DNA of 64,000 bases from Pseudogulbenkiania sp. MAI-1. GTDB lineage: Bacteria > Pseudomonadota > Gammaproteobacteria > Burkholderiales > Chromobacteriaceae. The stretch is from the NCBI RefSeq assembly GCF_000527175.1, contig NZ_AZUR01000001.1:3249001-3313000 (forward strand), written 5' to 3'. Below, one piece after another: positions 9,442 through 19,506 of this stretch. Each line of letters starts with the position of its first letter. Within the stretch, counting starts at the first letter, position 1. The position numbers and the translations under genes are program-made. Below the pieces are notes generated by a model, which made no database searches, was not told the origin of the DNA, and worked only from the letters and a program-made list of their open reading frames with translations.

Positions 9442-10482
9442 ATGGCCCACGCCACCGGACCTACCGTCATCGCCCCCGCCGCCGAGCTGCCCGATTGGGC
9501 GCGCCGCTCGGTCGACCTCGCCAACCCGCGTCTGGGCGCCCAGGCTCTTTACGCTTCGGACGATTTCTTCGCCGAGGTCTCGCGCATGCTCAACCCGGAA
9601 CCGGCCCAGTTCGTTCCCGGCAAGTTCGACGAGAACGGCAAGTGGATGGATGGCTGGGAGTCGCGCCGCAAGCGCGTAGCCGGCCACGACTGGGCGCTGG
9701 TGAAGCTCGGCGTGAAGGGCGTGATCCGCGGCTTCGACGTGGATACCAGTCACTTCACCGGCAACTACCCGCCGGCGGTGTCGATCGAGGCCACCGTTTC
9801 CGCCACGGACGACGTGGAGGCGCTGAAGGCGGCCAACTGGACCGAAATCCTCCCCGCCACCGCGCTCGGCCCCAACAGCCATCACCTGCTCGAATGCGCC
9901 AACGGCGATGCCTGGACCCACCTGCGCGTCAACATCTACCCGGACGGCGGCATCGCCCGCCTGCGCGTGTACGGCCAGCCGGTGGGCGGCCTGGAAACCG
10001 CCGGCCCGGATCAGCTGGTCGACCTGGTCGCGCTGGAGAACGGCGGCCGCCCGGTGGCCTGGAACGACGCCAGCTTCGGCTCCTCCGCCAGCAACATGCT
10101 GCTGCCCGGCCGCGGCCTGAACATGGGCGACGGCTGGGAGACCCGCCGCCGCCGCGAACCGGGCAACGACTGGTGCGTGCTGCAGCTGGGCGCACCCGGC
10201 ATCATCGAGAAGATCGAGGTGGATACCGCCTTCTACAAAGGCAATTATCCCGACGCTTGCTCGCTGCAGGCGGCCTTCGTCACCGGCGGCACCGACCAGT
10301 CCGCCACCACCCAGAGCATGTTCTGGCCGGTGCTGCTGCCGGAGCAGAAGCTGTCGATGGACGCGGTGCACACCTTCACCGACCTGGCCAAGCTCGGCCC
10401 GGTGACCCATGTCCGCCTCAACATCTTCCCCGACGGCGGGGTCTCGCGCCTGCGCCTGTGGGGCCGGGTGGTCAAGCCATGA
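9442..10482 (+). CDS. alc: Allantoicase
   Basis: Allantoate amidinohydrolase, which hydrolyses allantoate to (S)-ureidoglycolate and urea. The 346-residue protein is made of two allantoicase repeats: the signature GWESRRKR (about residue 70) followed by [12 protein letters not shown] recurs as GWETRRRR and [12 protein letters not shown] in the second half. The start ATG follows TTAGGAGAACCCACC. Its stop overlaps the next gene by four bases (ATGA). It is the first catabolic enzyme of the island. Confidence 0.95.
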   Translation: MAHATGPTVIAPAAELPDWARRSVDLANPRLGAQALYASDDFFAEVSRMLNPEPAQFVPGKFDENGKWMDGWESRRKRVAGHDWALVKLGVKGVIRGFDVDTSHFTGNYPPAVSIEATVSATDDVEALKAANWTEILPATALGPNSHHLLECANGDAWTHLRVNIYPDGGIARLRVYGQPVGGLETAGPDQLVDLVALENGGRPVAWNDASFGSSASNMLLPGRGLNMGDGWETRRRREPGNDWCVLQLGAPGIIEKIEVDTAFYKGNYPDACSLQAAFVTGGTDQSATTQSMFWPVLLPEQKLSMDAVHTFTDLAKLGPVTHVRLNIFPDGGVSRLRLWGRVVKP

Positions 10483-10982
10483 GGCCCCGCATCCTGGAGG
10501 TGGAACCGCTCAGCCGGGAAGCCTTCGCGCCGTTCGGCGACGTGATCGAGGCCTCGGAGGCGGTACGCCACTTCCCGATCAACGGCGGCAACACCGAGCG
10601 CTACCACGATCTGGCCAGCATCGAGCCGGGGCCCGAGGGCCGGGCGATCGTGTCCATCTTTCGCGGCCAGCCGCGTGAGCTGCCGTTCCGGGTGGAGATG
10701 ATGGAACGCCACCCGCTGGGCAGCCAGGCCTTCGTCCCGCTGTCCGGGCTCCCCTACCTGGTGGTGGTGGCCCCGGCCGGGGCGCCGCCGGCGGCGGAGG
10801 ACCTGCGGGTCTTCCTCGCCCGGTCCGATCAGGGCGTCAACTACCGCACCGGGGTGTGGCACCACCCGCTGCTGGCCCTCGACGCGGTATGCGATTTCCT
10901 GGTGGTGGACCGCAGCGGCCCCGGCCACAACTGCGACGAAGTCCGGCTCGACACCGTCGGCATCATCCCGGCCCTGGCCTGA
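10479..10982 (+). CDS. allA: Ureidoglycolate lyase
   Basis: A 167-residue AllA-family protein cleaving (S)-ureidoglycolate to glyoxylate and urea. The N-terminal pattern [16 protein letters not shown], the central [21 protein letters not shown] (histidine and glutamate of the cupin-like active site) and the C-terminal [10 protein letters not shown] motif are characteristic. Translationally coupled to allantoicase through an ATGA overlap, so the two steps from allantoate to glyoxylate are co-expressed. Confidence 0.94.
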   Translation: MRPRILEVEPLSREAFAPFGDVIEASEAVRHFPINGGNTERYHDLASIEPGPEGRAIVSIFRGQPRELPFRVEMMERHPLGSQAFVPLSGLPYLVVVAPAGAPPAAEDLRVFLARSDQGVNYRTGVWHHPLLALDAVCDFLVVDRSGPGHNCDEVRLDTVGIIPALA

Positions 10983-11037
10983 GCTTGGGAGCATCGACCA
11001 TGCCGGACACCTTCCGACCCCGCCGAGGAGGATAGCC

Positions 11038-11553
11038 ATGCTGCTCGGGCTGACGCTTCTCTACGTAGGAGCGGTGCTGATTCTCAACGGCCTGTGGATG
11101 CTGGGCCGCATCGGCGACCGGGAGATCTCCGTGATCAACCTGTTCGCCGGCGGCCTCACGCTGCTGGTGGCCCTCAAGCTCGCCTTCGGCGAGGGGGCGG
11201 ACGCCGCCTCGATCAAGGCGGGCGCCCTCTCCCTGCTGTTCTCGTTCACCTATTTGTGGGTCGCCCTCAACCGTCACAACGGCTCCGACGGCCGCGGGCT
11301 GGGCTGGTTCAGCCTGTTCGTGGCGATCACGGCGGTGCCGGTGGCGGCGGAGACGCTGTACCTCGCCCGCTCCGCCTGGGACTGGTGGTTCGGCCTGTCC
11401 TGGCTGGCGTGGGCGCTGCTGTGGCTGCTGTTTTTCCTGCGGCTGGCGCTGCAGAAGCCGGTGGCCCGGCTCACCGCCTGCATGGCCATCGGCCAGGGCG
11501 TGCTGACCGGGTGGCTGCCGGGTTATCTGCTGCTGACCGGAGCGATCCGATGA
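11038..11553 (+). CDS. UreI/AmiS-family membrane channel
   Basis: A 171-residue, very hydrophobic protein with six predicted transmembrane helices, starting LLGLTLLYVGAVLILNGLWM as UreI and AmiS proteins do. This family forms hexameric channels for urea and short amides. It stands directly after the two urea-releasing enzymes (allantoicase, ureidoglycolate lyase), so release or equilibration of urea is the likely job; no urease genes are in the window. Ribosome binding site: GAGGAGGATAGCC before the ATG. Confidence 0.85.
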   Translation: MLLGLTLLYVGAVLILNGLWMLGRIGDREISVINLFAGGLTLLVALKLAFGEGADAASIKAGALSLLFSFTYLWVALNRHNGSDGRGLGWFSLFVAITAVPVAAETLYLARSAWDWWFGLSWLAWALLWLLFFLRLALQKPVARLTACMAIGQGVLTGWLPGYLLLTGAIR

Positions 11554-11612
11554 AGGGACTCGCCGCCGGCTAACGCCTTCCGGAGGGATGGCGCGGCGTC
11601 CCTTCTCGGCAC

Positions 11613-11726
11613 CAGCCGATACCAAAAGTATCGACAGAACCGATAGCCACGGCAATTCAACGACTTAGTCTTTCTCCCTATGCTGGGACCATCAGTCGAG
11701 CAGATACCACCCAAGGAGGAATACCG
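11613..11726 (+). promoter_or_regulatory. gcl promoter with LysR-type box
   Basis: Contains the perfect inverted repeat CGATAC-N5-GTATCG (11617-11633) overlapping TATCG-N7-CGATA (11629-11645), whose core ATCGACAGAACCGAT (11630-11644) is a classical LysR-type ATC-N9-GAT box. About 11 bp further is a weak -35 (TTCAAC, 11656-11661) and, after 17 bp, a -10 (TATGCT, 11679-11684). A strong AAGGAGGA ribosome binding site precedes the gcl ATG. Site placement near -60 suggests activation. Confidence 0.55.
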
Positions 11727-13502
<1,776 letters not shown>

Positions 13503-13531
13503 CCCTAGCGTCCAGCAACCAGGAGGACACC

Positions 13532-14311
13532 ATGCCGAAATTCGCCGCCAACCTGACCATGCTCTTTACCGAGCTACCCTTCCTCGACCGCTTCCAGGCC
13601 GCCGCCGAGGCCGGCTTCCAGGGGGTCGAGTACCTGTTCCCCTACGCCTTCGCCAAGGAGGTCCTGGCCGAGTGCCTCGATCGCCACGGCCTGGTGCAGG
13701 TCCTCCACAACCTGCCGGCGGGCGACTGGGAAGCGGGCGAGCGCGGCATCGCCTGCCATCCGGACCGGGTCGACGAGTTCCGCGACGGCGTCGGCCGCGC
13801 CATCGACTACGCCCGGGCCTTAGGCTGCACCCAGCTCAACTGCCTGGCTGGCATCGCCCCGGCCGGCGTCCCGGCCGACACGCTGCGCGAGACCTTCGTC
13901 GACAACCTGCGCTTCGCCGCCGGCCAGTTGCAGAAGGCGGGCATCCGTTTGCTGATCGAGCCGATCAATACCTACGACATCCCCGGCTTCTACCTGAACC
14001 GCACCGCCCAGGCAGCGGAGATTCTCGACGCGGTCGGCTCGGACAACCTGTTCATCCAGTACGACATCTACCACGCCCAGCGCATGGAGGGCGAACTGGC
14101 GGGCACGATCGCCAAGCACCTGCCGCGCATCGCCCACATCCAGCTCGCCGACAACCCCGGCCGCCACGAGCCGGGCAGCGGCGAGATCAACTACCCGTGG
14201 CTGTTGCGCCACATCGACGGACTCGGCTACAGCGGCTGGATCGGCTGCGAGTACAAGCCCGCCGCCGACACCCGCGAGGGGCTGGGCTGGATCACGGCCC
14301 TGACACGCTAA
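13532..14311 (+). CDS. hyi: Hydroxypyruvate isomerase
   Basis: A 259-residue TIM-barrel isomerase interconverting hydroxypyruvate and tartronate semialdehyde. It begins MPKFAANLTMLFTELPFLDR, typical of Hyi, and has the metal-binding region IEPINTYDIPGFYL and a C-terminal GEINYPWLL. The ATG follows AGGAGGACACC, 29 bp after gcl. Its stop codon directly abuts a 144-bp repeat element at 14312. Confidence 0.96.
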   Translation: MPKFAANLTMLFTELPFLDRFQAAAEAGFQGVEYLFPYAFAKEVLAECLDRHGLVQVLHNLPAGDWEAGERGIACHPDRVDEFRDGVGRAIDYARALGCTQLNCLAGIAPAGVPADTLRETFVDNLRFAAGQLQKAGIRLLIEPINTYDIPGFYLNRTAQAAEILDAVGSDNLFIQYDIYHAQRMEGELAGTIAKHLPRIAHIQLADNPGRHEPGSGEINYPWLLRHIDGLGYSGWIGCEYKPAADTREGLGWITALTR

Positions 14312-14455
14312 GAGCCGCTAACAAAACCCTCTTGGCGTTGTTACGCGGTCTGGCCGTACTACTTGCATGTAGCTTCGCTGAAACTTCGGCTACGCCTCGT
14401 TTTCTGCGGCCGCGCACCTAGCCAAGACCGTTGCACTGGGTTTTGTTAACGGCTC
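14312..14455. repeat. MITE-like element with 18-bp terminal inverted repeats
   Basis: The left end GAGCCGCTAACAAAACCC and the reverse complement of the right end, GAGCCGTTAACAAAACCC, match at 17 of 18 positions. The 144-bp element has no ORF of note and contains an inner hairpin (GTAGC...GCTAC). The left end begins immediately after the hyi stop codon. No target duplication is evident. It separates hyi from glxR in an otherwise continuous operon. Only one copy is visible in this window. Confidence 0.6.
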
Positions 14456-14488
14456 CAGGACTCAATCTCATAAAACGGAGACAGCATC

Positions 14489-15373
14489 ATGGCAAACATC
14501 GGTTTCATCGGCCTCGGTATCATGGGCGCGCCCATGGCCGGCCACCTCATCGCCGGCGGGCATACCGTCTTCACCTACACCCGCAGCAATACGCCCGCGG
14601 CGCTCATCGAGGCCGGCGCCAGGGTCTGCACCAGCGGCGCCGAGGTCGCCCGCCAGGCGGACATCGTCATCACCATGGTGCCCGACACCCCGCACGTGGA
14701 AGATGCGCTGTTCGGCGCCAACGGCGTCGCCGCCGGTCTCAGCGCCGGCAAGATCGTGGTGGACATGAGCTCCATCTCGCCGGTGGCCACCAAGGATTTC
14801 GCCCGCCGCATCAACGAGCTCGGCTGCGAGTACCTCGATGCGCCGGTGTCGGGCGGCGAAGTCGGCGCCAAGGCGGCGACGCTGACCATCATGGTCGGCG
14901 GCAACGAGGCCGCCTTCGCCACGGTCAAGCCGCTGTTCGAGCTGATGGGCAAGAACATCACCCTGGTCGGCGGCAACGGCGACGGCCAGATCACCAAGGT
15001 GGCCAACCAGATCATCGTCGCGCTGACCATCGAGGCGGTGGGCGAGGCCCTGCTGCTCGCCGCCAAGGCCGGCGCCGACCCGGCCAAGGTGCGCCAGGCG
15101 CTGATGGGCGGCTTCGCCAACTCCCGCATCCTGGAGGTGCATGGCGAGCGCATGGTCAAGCGCACCTTCGACCCGGGCTTCCGCATCGAGCTGCACCAGA
15201 AGGACCTCAACCTGGCGCTGACCACCGGCCGCCAGCTCGGCGTGTCCCTGCCCAACACTGCCACCGCCCAGGAGCTGTTCAACGCCTGCGCGGCCCACGG
15301 CGGCGCCGGCTGGGATCATTCGGCGATGGTGCGCGCGCTGGAGAAGCTGGCCAATTTCGAAATCGGCCAATAA
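14489..15373 (+). CDS. glxR: Tartronate semialdehyde reductase
   Basis: A 294-residue NAD(P)-dependent beta-hydroxyacid dehydrogenase that reduces tartronate semialdehyde to D-glycerate. The Rossmann motif is at the N-terminus (GFIGLGIMGAPMAGHL), the substrate-binding DAPVSGGEVGAK segment is at about 117-128, and the catalytic lysine lies in NQIIVALTIE-preceding GQITKVANQ (about 170). The start follows AAAACGGAGACAGC. Together with gcl and hyi this makes the glycerate branch of glyoxylate assimilation. Confidence 0.96.
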   Translation: MANIGFIGLGIMGAPMAGHLIAGGHTVFTYTRSNTPAALIEAGARVCTSGAEVARQADIVITMVPDTPHVEDALFGANGVAAGLSAGKIVVDMSSISPVATKDFARRINELGCEYLDAPVSGGEVGAKAATLTIMVGGNEAAFATVKPLFELMGKNITLVGGNGDGQITKVANQIIVALTIEAVGEALLLAAKAGADPAKVRQALMGGFANSRILEVHGERMVKRTFDPGFRIELHQKDLNLALTTGRQLGVSLPNTATAQELFNACAAHGGAGWDHSAMVRALEKLANFEIGQ

Positions 15374-15425
15374 GCGTTTCAAGAAGGGCCGGCGTCGACC
15401 GGTTCCACCCTAAGAAGGAGACCCC

Positions 15426-15851
15426 ATGCGTTACCTGTCCATCGATGTCGGTTCCTACCATTTCGTCGCCCGCCTGGAAGAAGAAGCCGCGCCGCGTACC
15501 TGCGCCGCCTTCCTGAAGCTGCTGCCCTTCTCCAATCAGGTGATCCATTCGCGCTGGAGCGGCGAAGCGGTGTGGGTGCCGCTCGGCGATTTCGATACCG
15601 GGCTCGGCTTCGAGAACCACACCAATCACCCTTCGCGCGGCGACATCCTGCTCTACCCGGGAGGTTTTTCCGAAACCGAGATCCTGTTCGCCTACGGCAG
15701 CAGCCAGTTCGCGAGCAAGATGGGCCAATTGGCGGGCAACCACTTCCTGACCGTGGTCGAAGGCGCCGATCAACTGATGGACATGGGGCGCACCGTGCTG
15801 TGGAAGGGTGCGCAAGCGATCCGTTTCACCGATCTCGGCGAGCGCCGATAG
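15426..15851 (+). CDS. DUF3830 family protein (cyclophilin-like fold)
   Basis: A 141-residue protein of the DUF3830 family, whose solved members adopt a cyclophilin-like beta barrel. Visible features are the N-terminal strand pair and the segment HSRWSGEAVWVPLGDF, then HPSRGDILLYPGG, typical of the family. The biochemical function is unknown; homologues are frequently found beside amidohydrolase and purine-breakdown genes. Start follows AAGAAGGAGACCCC. It is within the allantoate island, 52 bp after glxR. Confidence 0.8.
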   Translation: MRYLSIDVGSYHFVARLEEEAAPRTCAAFLKLLPFSNQVIHSRWSGEAVWVPLGDFDTGLGFENHTNHPSRGDILLYPGGFSETEILFAYGSSQFASKMGQLAGNHFLTVVEGADQLMDMGRTVLWKGAQAIRFTDLGERR

Positions 15852-15869
15852 GCAAGAAGGAAACCGCAG

Positions 15870-16286
15870 ATGAGAGACAGCAAGATACTGACCCTGGACG
15901 AGGTCAAACGCATCGCCGCCGCAGCCGAAGCCGAGGCAGCAGCCCAGGGCTGGGCGGTCAGCATCGCCGTATGCGATGCCGGCGGCCATGCCCTGTGGCT
16001 GCAGCGCATGGACGGCGCACCGCTGATGAGCGCCGCCGTCGCCCCTGAAAAGGCACGCACCTGCGTACTCAGCGGCAAGCCGAGCAAGGCTTTCGAGGAC
16101 ATGGTGAACAACGGCCGCTTCGCCGCGCTGGCGATGCCGGTGGTACCGCTGGAAGGCGGCGAGCCCATCGTGGTCGGCGGCCTGGTGATCGGCGCGGTCG
16201 GCGTCTCCGGCGTCAAGGCCGGCGAGGATGCCCAGGTTGCCCGCGCCGGCGTGGCCGCCCTTGCCGGTCAGCGCGAGGCCGCATGA
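15870..16286 (+). CDS. GlcG/HbpS-family protein
   Basis: A 138-residue protein with the GlcG/HbpS (DUF336) pattern: ILTLDEVKRIAAAAEAEA at the N-terminus, VAVCDAGGHALWLQRMDGA in the middle and GGLVIGAVGVSG near the end. GlcG is encoded with glycolate oxidase in E. coli but its function is unproven; HbpS binds haem. Here it is the last gene of the glyoxylate operon, 18 bp after the DUF3830 gene, which supports a role linked to glycolate/glyoxylate use. Confidence 0.82.
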   Translation: MRDSKILTLDEVKRIAAAAEAEAAAQGWAVSIAVCDAGGHALWLQRMDGAPLMSAAVAPEKARTCVLSGKPSKAFEDMVNNGRFAALAMPVVPLEGGEPIVVGGLVIGAVGVSGVKAGEDAQVARAGVAALAGQREAA

Positions 16287-16435
16287 GACGCCGGCGCCAT
16301 GCCGTGGATGCGGGATGGCTCATACGGGAAGCGGGGCGCCGCTCGAAACAGAGTCGCACGGCCGCGCCCGATTCTCCGCAGACGGACTGATCGCTCCTGG
16401 CCCGAGCGGCCAGGAAGCACTCCCGGAGGTTCGAG

Positions 16436-17341
16436 ATGGATCGCTACACGGAACTCAAGAGCTTCGTCCTGGTGGCGGAAAAAGGCAGCTTCGCCGCCGC
16501 GGCCCAGGCGGAGCGGGTCACGCCGGTGGTCATGGGGCGTCGCCTGGACAGCCTGGAAGGCCGCCTGGGGGTCAAGCTCATGCACCGCTCCACGCGCGGC
16601 CTGCATCTGACCGACCTGGGAGAACAATTCCTCGACCAGGCGCGCCAGTTCCTCAAGGAGTTCGACGAACTGGAATCGACCATCAGCGCCGGCCGCAACC
16701 AGGTGCGCGGTCACCTGGTGGTGTCGGCCCCGGCCGCCTTCGGACGCCGCCACGTGGCCCCTCTCGGCCAGGTTTTCCAGACCCTCTACCCGGAATTGAA
16801 GCTCTCCTTCAACCTCACCGACAGCGTAGTGGACCTGGTGCGCGAGGGCTACGACATGTCCATCCGCATCGGCGAGGTCACCGACCCCAACTACGTGGCG
16901 GTAAAGCTGGCCAGCAACCGCCGCGTGGTGTGCGGCACACCGGCGTACTTCGAGCGCCACGGCACCCCGCAGAGCCTGGAGGACCTGGCTCAGCACAACT
17001 GCCTGGCCTTCAATCTGCAGGGCGGCCAGCCCCGTGGCTGGACCTTCCTGAAGGACGGCCGGCTGGTAGCGGTGAAGGTCAGCGGCAACCTGGATTGCAA
17101 CGACGGGGAACTGCTCTACAACTGGGTGAAGCAAGGCCTGGGCATCGGCTGGCGCTCCACCTGGGAAATCGCGGGAGAGCTCAAACGGGGGGAACTGATC
17201 ACCGTGCTCGACGAATTCGCGGTACCGGCCTACGACATCCAGGCCGTCTACCCGCAGCAGCGCTACCTGCCGGCCAAGGTGCGCTTCTTCATCGACTATC
17301 TGAAAAAGATCTACAACACGCCGGGATATTGGGAAAGGTAG
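16436..17341 (+). CDS. LysR-family transcriptional regulator
   Basis: A 301-residue LysR regulator. The N-terminal winged helix spans about 1-60 (ELKSFVLVAEKGSFAAAAQA, RRLDSLEGRLGVKLM), followed by the two-lobed effector domain with the RNQVRGHLVVSAPAAFGRRH and SIRIGEVTDPNY segments. It belongs to the large LysR group that includes AaeR/DmlR-like proteins. Located immediately after the allantoate/glyoxylate operon, it is the prime candidate for binding the ATC-N9-GAT boxes upstream of dctA and gcl. Confidence 0.93.
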   Translation: MDRYTELKSFVLVAEKGSFAAAAQAERVTPVVMGRRLDSLEGRLGVKLMHRSTRGLHLTDLGEQFLDQARQFLKEFDELESTISAGRNQVRGHLVVSAPAAFGRRHVAPLGQVFQTLYPELKLSFNLTDSVVDLVREGYDMSIRIGEVTDPNYVAVKLASNRRVVCGTPAYFERHGTPQSLEDLAQHNCLAFNLQGGQPRGWTFLKDGRLVAVKVSGNLDCNDGELLYNWVKQGLGIGWRSTWEIAGELKRGELITVLDEFAVPAYDIQAVYPQQRYLPAKVRFFIDYLKKIYNTPGYWER

Positions 17342-17374
17342 CGGGCAGCTTCGCTGCCGCAATGGGAACATAGG

Positions 17375-17407
17375 CCTTGGCTGCATGTAGCGGCCAAGGT
17401 CTTTTTT
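17375..17407 (+). terminator. Rho-independent terminator after lysR
   Basis: CCTTGGC (17375-17381) pairs with GCCAAGG (17393-17399) and is followed by a T-rich run (TCTTTTTTATTT). It ends the LysR transcription unit. Confidence 0.75.
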
Positions 17408-17564
17408 ATTTGTTTGAAGGCACCGCATGGGTAGTCGTGACCGATTGGATCCGATCGTTGGGTGGCATCTTGCCAACCGACACGCGCCCCTCCTCGACCA
17501 GCTCTTCGATCCGGAGTAGAGTGGGAAATTCAAACGTCCGTTTACAATAACAGAGGGGCAGGAC

Positions 17565-18359
17565 ATGCATATCGATGAATTACTGCAGTCGGTCTCGGCG
17601 TGTGTGCCGGGCTGGTTCAACGCAGAGGTGAGCGAAGACTGGGCGCAGGGGCGCACCCTGTTCGGCGGCCTGCAAGCGATGCTGGCGTTACGCGCCATGC
17701 GCCTGGCGATGCCGGAGGCGCCGCCGTTGTGGTCACTGCAGACCACCTTTATCGCGCCGGTGTTGCCGGGCAAGGTGCGCATCCAGGTGCAAACCTTGCG
17801 CCAGGGCCGAGCGGCAATGCAGATGGAGGCGCGCCTGATGGACGGCGAGCAGACCGCCGCCACCGTGGTGGCCGTGTTCGGCGCCGCGCGTGAATCCATC
17901 GTGCGAGTTGCGCCGCAGCCGGGCAAACCGCTGCCGGACCAACAGGAAGGGCCGGAGCTGCCGTTTATCCCCGGTGTGGTGCCCAACTTCACTCGGCATT
18001 ACGTTTACCGTTGGCTTGAAGGCGGCATTCCGTTTACCGGCAGCCAGCACCCTGGCACGCGCATCCGCCTGCGCCAGCGCGACGAAGGGATGCTGGAAGA
18101 GGCGCATATCGTGGCGCTGGCCGATGCGATTCCGCCACCGGCGCTGTCGCTACTGCCCCAGCCGACACCGGCCAGCACCTTGAGCTGGTCGCTCGAGTTC
18201 GTGCGCCATCTGCCGCCGGTGGCGTCGGGTGAGTGGTGGCGCATGGATGCCGGGATCGTCGCGGCGCGCGACGGCTACAGCAGCCAGGATGCGCACCTGT
18301 TCGGACCGGACGGCGAGCTGGTGGCGCTATCACGCCAGGTGGTGGCGGTGTTCGGTTAA
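17565..18359 (+). CDS. Acyl-CoA thioesterase-like double-hotdog protein
   Basis: A 264-residue protein with two hotdog domains: an N-terminal one with LFGGLQAMLALRAMR (long central helix) and LQTTFIAPVLPGKVRIQ, and a C-terminal one with SWSLEFVRHLPP and AARDGYSSQDAHLFGPDG. This matches the TesB/acyl-CoA thioesterase superfamily (thioesterase-like 3/4HBT_3). Substrate chain length cannot be told from sequence. It is a stand-alone gene with a GGGGCAGG ribosome binding site. Confidence 0.85.
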   Translation: MHIDELLQSVSACVPGWFNAEVSEDWAQGRTLFGGLQAMLALRAMRLAMPEAPPLWSLQTTFIAPVLPGKVRIQVQTLRQGRAAMQMEARLMDGEQTAATVVAVFGAARESIVRVAPQPGKPLPDQQEGPELPFIPGVVPNFTRHYVYRWLEGGIPFTGSQHPGTRIRLRQRDEGMLEEAHIVALADAIPPPALSLLPQPTPASTLSWSLEFVRHLPPVASGEWWRMDAGIVAARDGYSSQDAHLFGPDGELVALSRQVVAVFG

Positions 18360-18478
18360 GCTCGCGGGTACCTGGCCGCACGCTCAACGCGGGTTGATGC
18401 CGTTCAGGTAGGGCGGCACTGCTGCGGGGTGGCTCCAACGGTTGTCTATGCTGAAGGCAGGTTGACAAGGAGGCTGCC

Positions 18479-18970
18479 ATGCCCAAGACCAGTGCCGGCA
18501 TTCTGCCCTACCGCAAGAACGGCGAGCGCTTCGAGGTGCTGCTCGTGCATCCCGGCGGGCCGTTCTGGGCCAAGAAGGATCTGGGCGCCTGGTCGATCGC
18601 CAAGGGCGAATATGCGGCTGGCGAAGAACCGTTGCAGGCGGCCCTCCGCGAGTGCGCAGAGGAAACCGGCTATCGGCCGCTGGGGCCGTTCATACCGCTG
18701 ACCCGGCGCAAGCAGCCGAGCGGCAAGCTGATCGACGTGTGGGCCTGTGAAGGCGATTGGGATGTGAACCTGCTGGTATCCAACACGTTTCCGCTCGAAT
18801 GGCCGCCGCATTCGGGCAAGCTGCTCGAGGTGCCCGAGGTCGACCGCGCAGAATGGTTCGTGTTCGACGAAGCGCTGCGGCGTATCCTGCCTGGGCAGCG
18901 CGGCTTTTTGGAGGAGTTGCGCGAGCGCCTGACCGGCCACGGCCTCGATCCTCAGGGAGGCGGCGTTTGA
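18479..18970 (+). CDS. Nudix hydrolase
   Basis: A 163-residue Nudix protein. The Nudix box GX5EX7REXXEEXG is complete: GEYAAGEEPLQAALRECAEE followed by TG, at about residues 42-64. The N-terminal SAGILPYRKNG and the VLLVHPGGPFWAKKD segment resemble bacterial MutT-like proteins of the NTP pyrophosphohydrolase COG4119 type. Substrate unknown. Flanked downstream by a strong terminator. Confidence 0.9.
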   Translation: MPKTSAGILPYRKNGERFEVLLVHPGGPFWAKKDLGAWSIAKGEYAAGEEPLQAALRECAEETGYRPLGPFIPLTRRKQPSGKLIDVWACEGDWDVNLLVSNTFPLEWPPHSGKLLEVPEVDRAEWFVFDEALRRILPGQRGFLEELRERLTGHGLDPQGGGV

Positions 18971-19005
18971 CTCATCCTCCCGCCATGACACTGAACTGGA
19001 AATGA

Positions 19006-19046
19006 TCAAGGGGTTGCGAGAAAGCATCTCGCAACCCCTTGATTTT
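19006..19046 (+). terminator. Strong terminator after the Nudix gene
   Basis: A perfect 16-bp stem (TCAAGGGGTTGCGAGA and its complement) with a 5-base loop, followed by TTTTATT on the plus strand. Confidence 0.8.
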
Positions 19047-19048
19047 AT

Positions 19049-19124
19049 TGGTGCCGGTAAGAGGAGTCGAACCCCCGACCTTCGCATTACGAATGCGCTG
19101 CTCTACCAACTGAGCTATACCGGC
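19049..19124 (-). tRNA. thrW: tRNA-Thr (CGT)
   Basis: A 76-nt cloverleaf on the minus strand with encoded CCA. The acceptor stem GCCGGTA pairs with TACCGGC, the D-arm has AGCTCAGTTGGTAGAGC, the anticodon loop is TTCGTAA (anticodon CGT) and the T-arm carries GGTTCGACTCC. It closely resembles E. coli thrW. Confidence 0.96.
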
Positions 19125-19138
19125 ACACCAAACTTGGT

Positions 19139-19178
19139 AAAAAAGCCTTGACGTATGCTGCTCATCAAGGCTTTTTTT
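19139..19178 (-). terminator. Terminator between tRNA-Pro and tRNA-Thr
   Basis: Inverted repeat AAAAAAGCCTTGA / TCAAGGCTTTTTTT with a 14-base loop region. On the minus strand it follows the tRNA-Pro genes and ends in a U-run; it could also act on the other strand. Confidence 0.7.
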
Positions 19179-19184
19179 GAATCT

Positions 19185-19261
19185 TGGTCGGGGTGAGAGG
19201 ATTCGAACCTCCGGCCTCTACGTCCCGAACGTAGCGCTCTACCAGGCTAAGCTACACCCCG
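19185..19261 (-). tRNA. proK: tRNA-Pro (CGG), copy 1
   Basis: A 77-nt tRNA with CCA encoded. Anticodon loop TTCGGGA gives anticodon CGG (codon CCG). The acceptor stem is CGGGGTG/CACCCCG and the T-arm GGTTCGAATCC. Identical in sequence to the gene at 19337-19413. Confidence 0.96.
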
Positions 19262-19336
19262 AAGTTCTGAATAAAATTCAGAGAAAACACATTTTACAAA
19301 AATCATTTGATGTTCGCAAGCGCTTCATCAAATTTC

Positions 19337-19413
19337 TGGTCGGGGTGAGAGGATTCGAACCTCCGGCCTCTACGTCCCGAACGTAGCGCTCTACCAGGCT
19401 AAGCTACACCCCG
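19337..19413 (-). tRNA. proK: tRNA-Pro (CGG), copy 2
   Basis: Identical to the copy at 19185-19261, with a 75-bp unrelated spacer. A recent tandem duplication or gene conversion would explain the identity. Both are read toward tRNA-Thr. Confidence 0.96.
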
Positions 19414-19506
19414 ATTCCGATTTTTGCGGCTCCAAGTTATTCACCGTCCGGCATCGCTTCTGCGATACAATGTTCGGCCTCAGAGGACGCGCATTATCGG
19501 GCAAAT

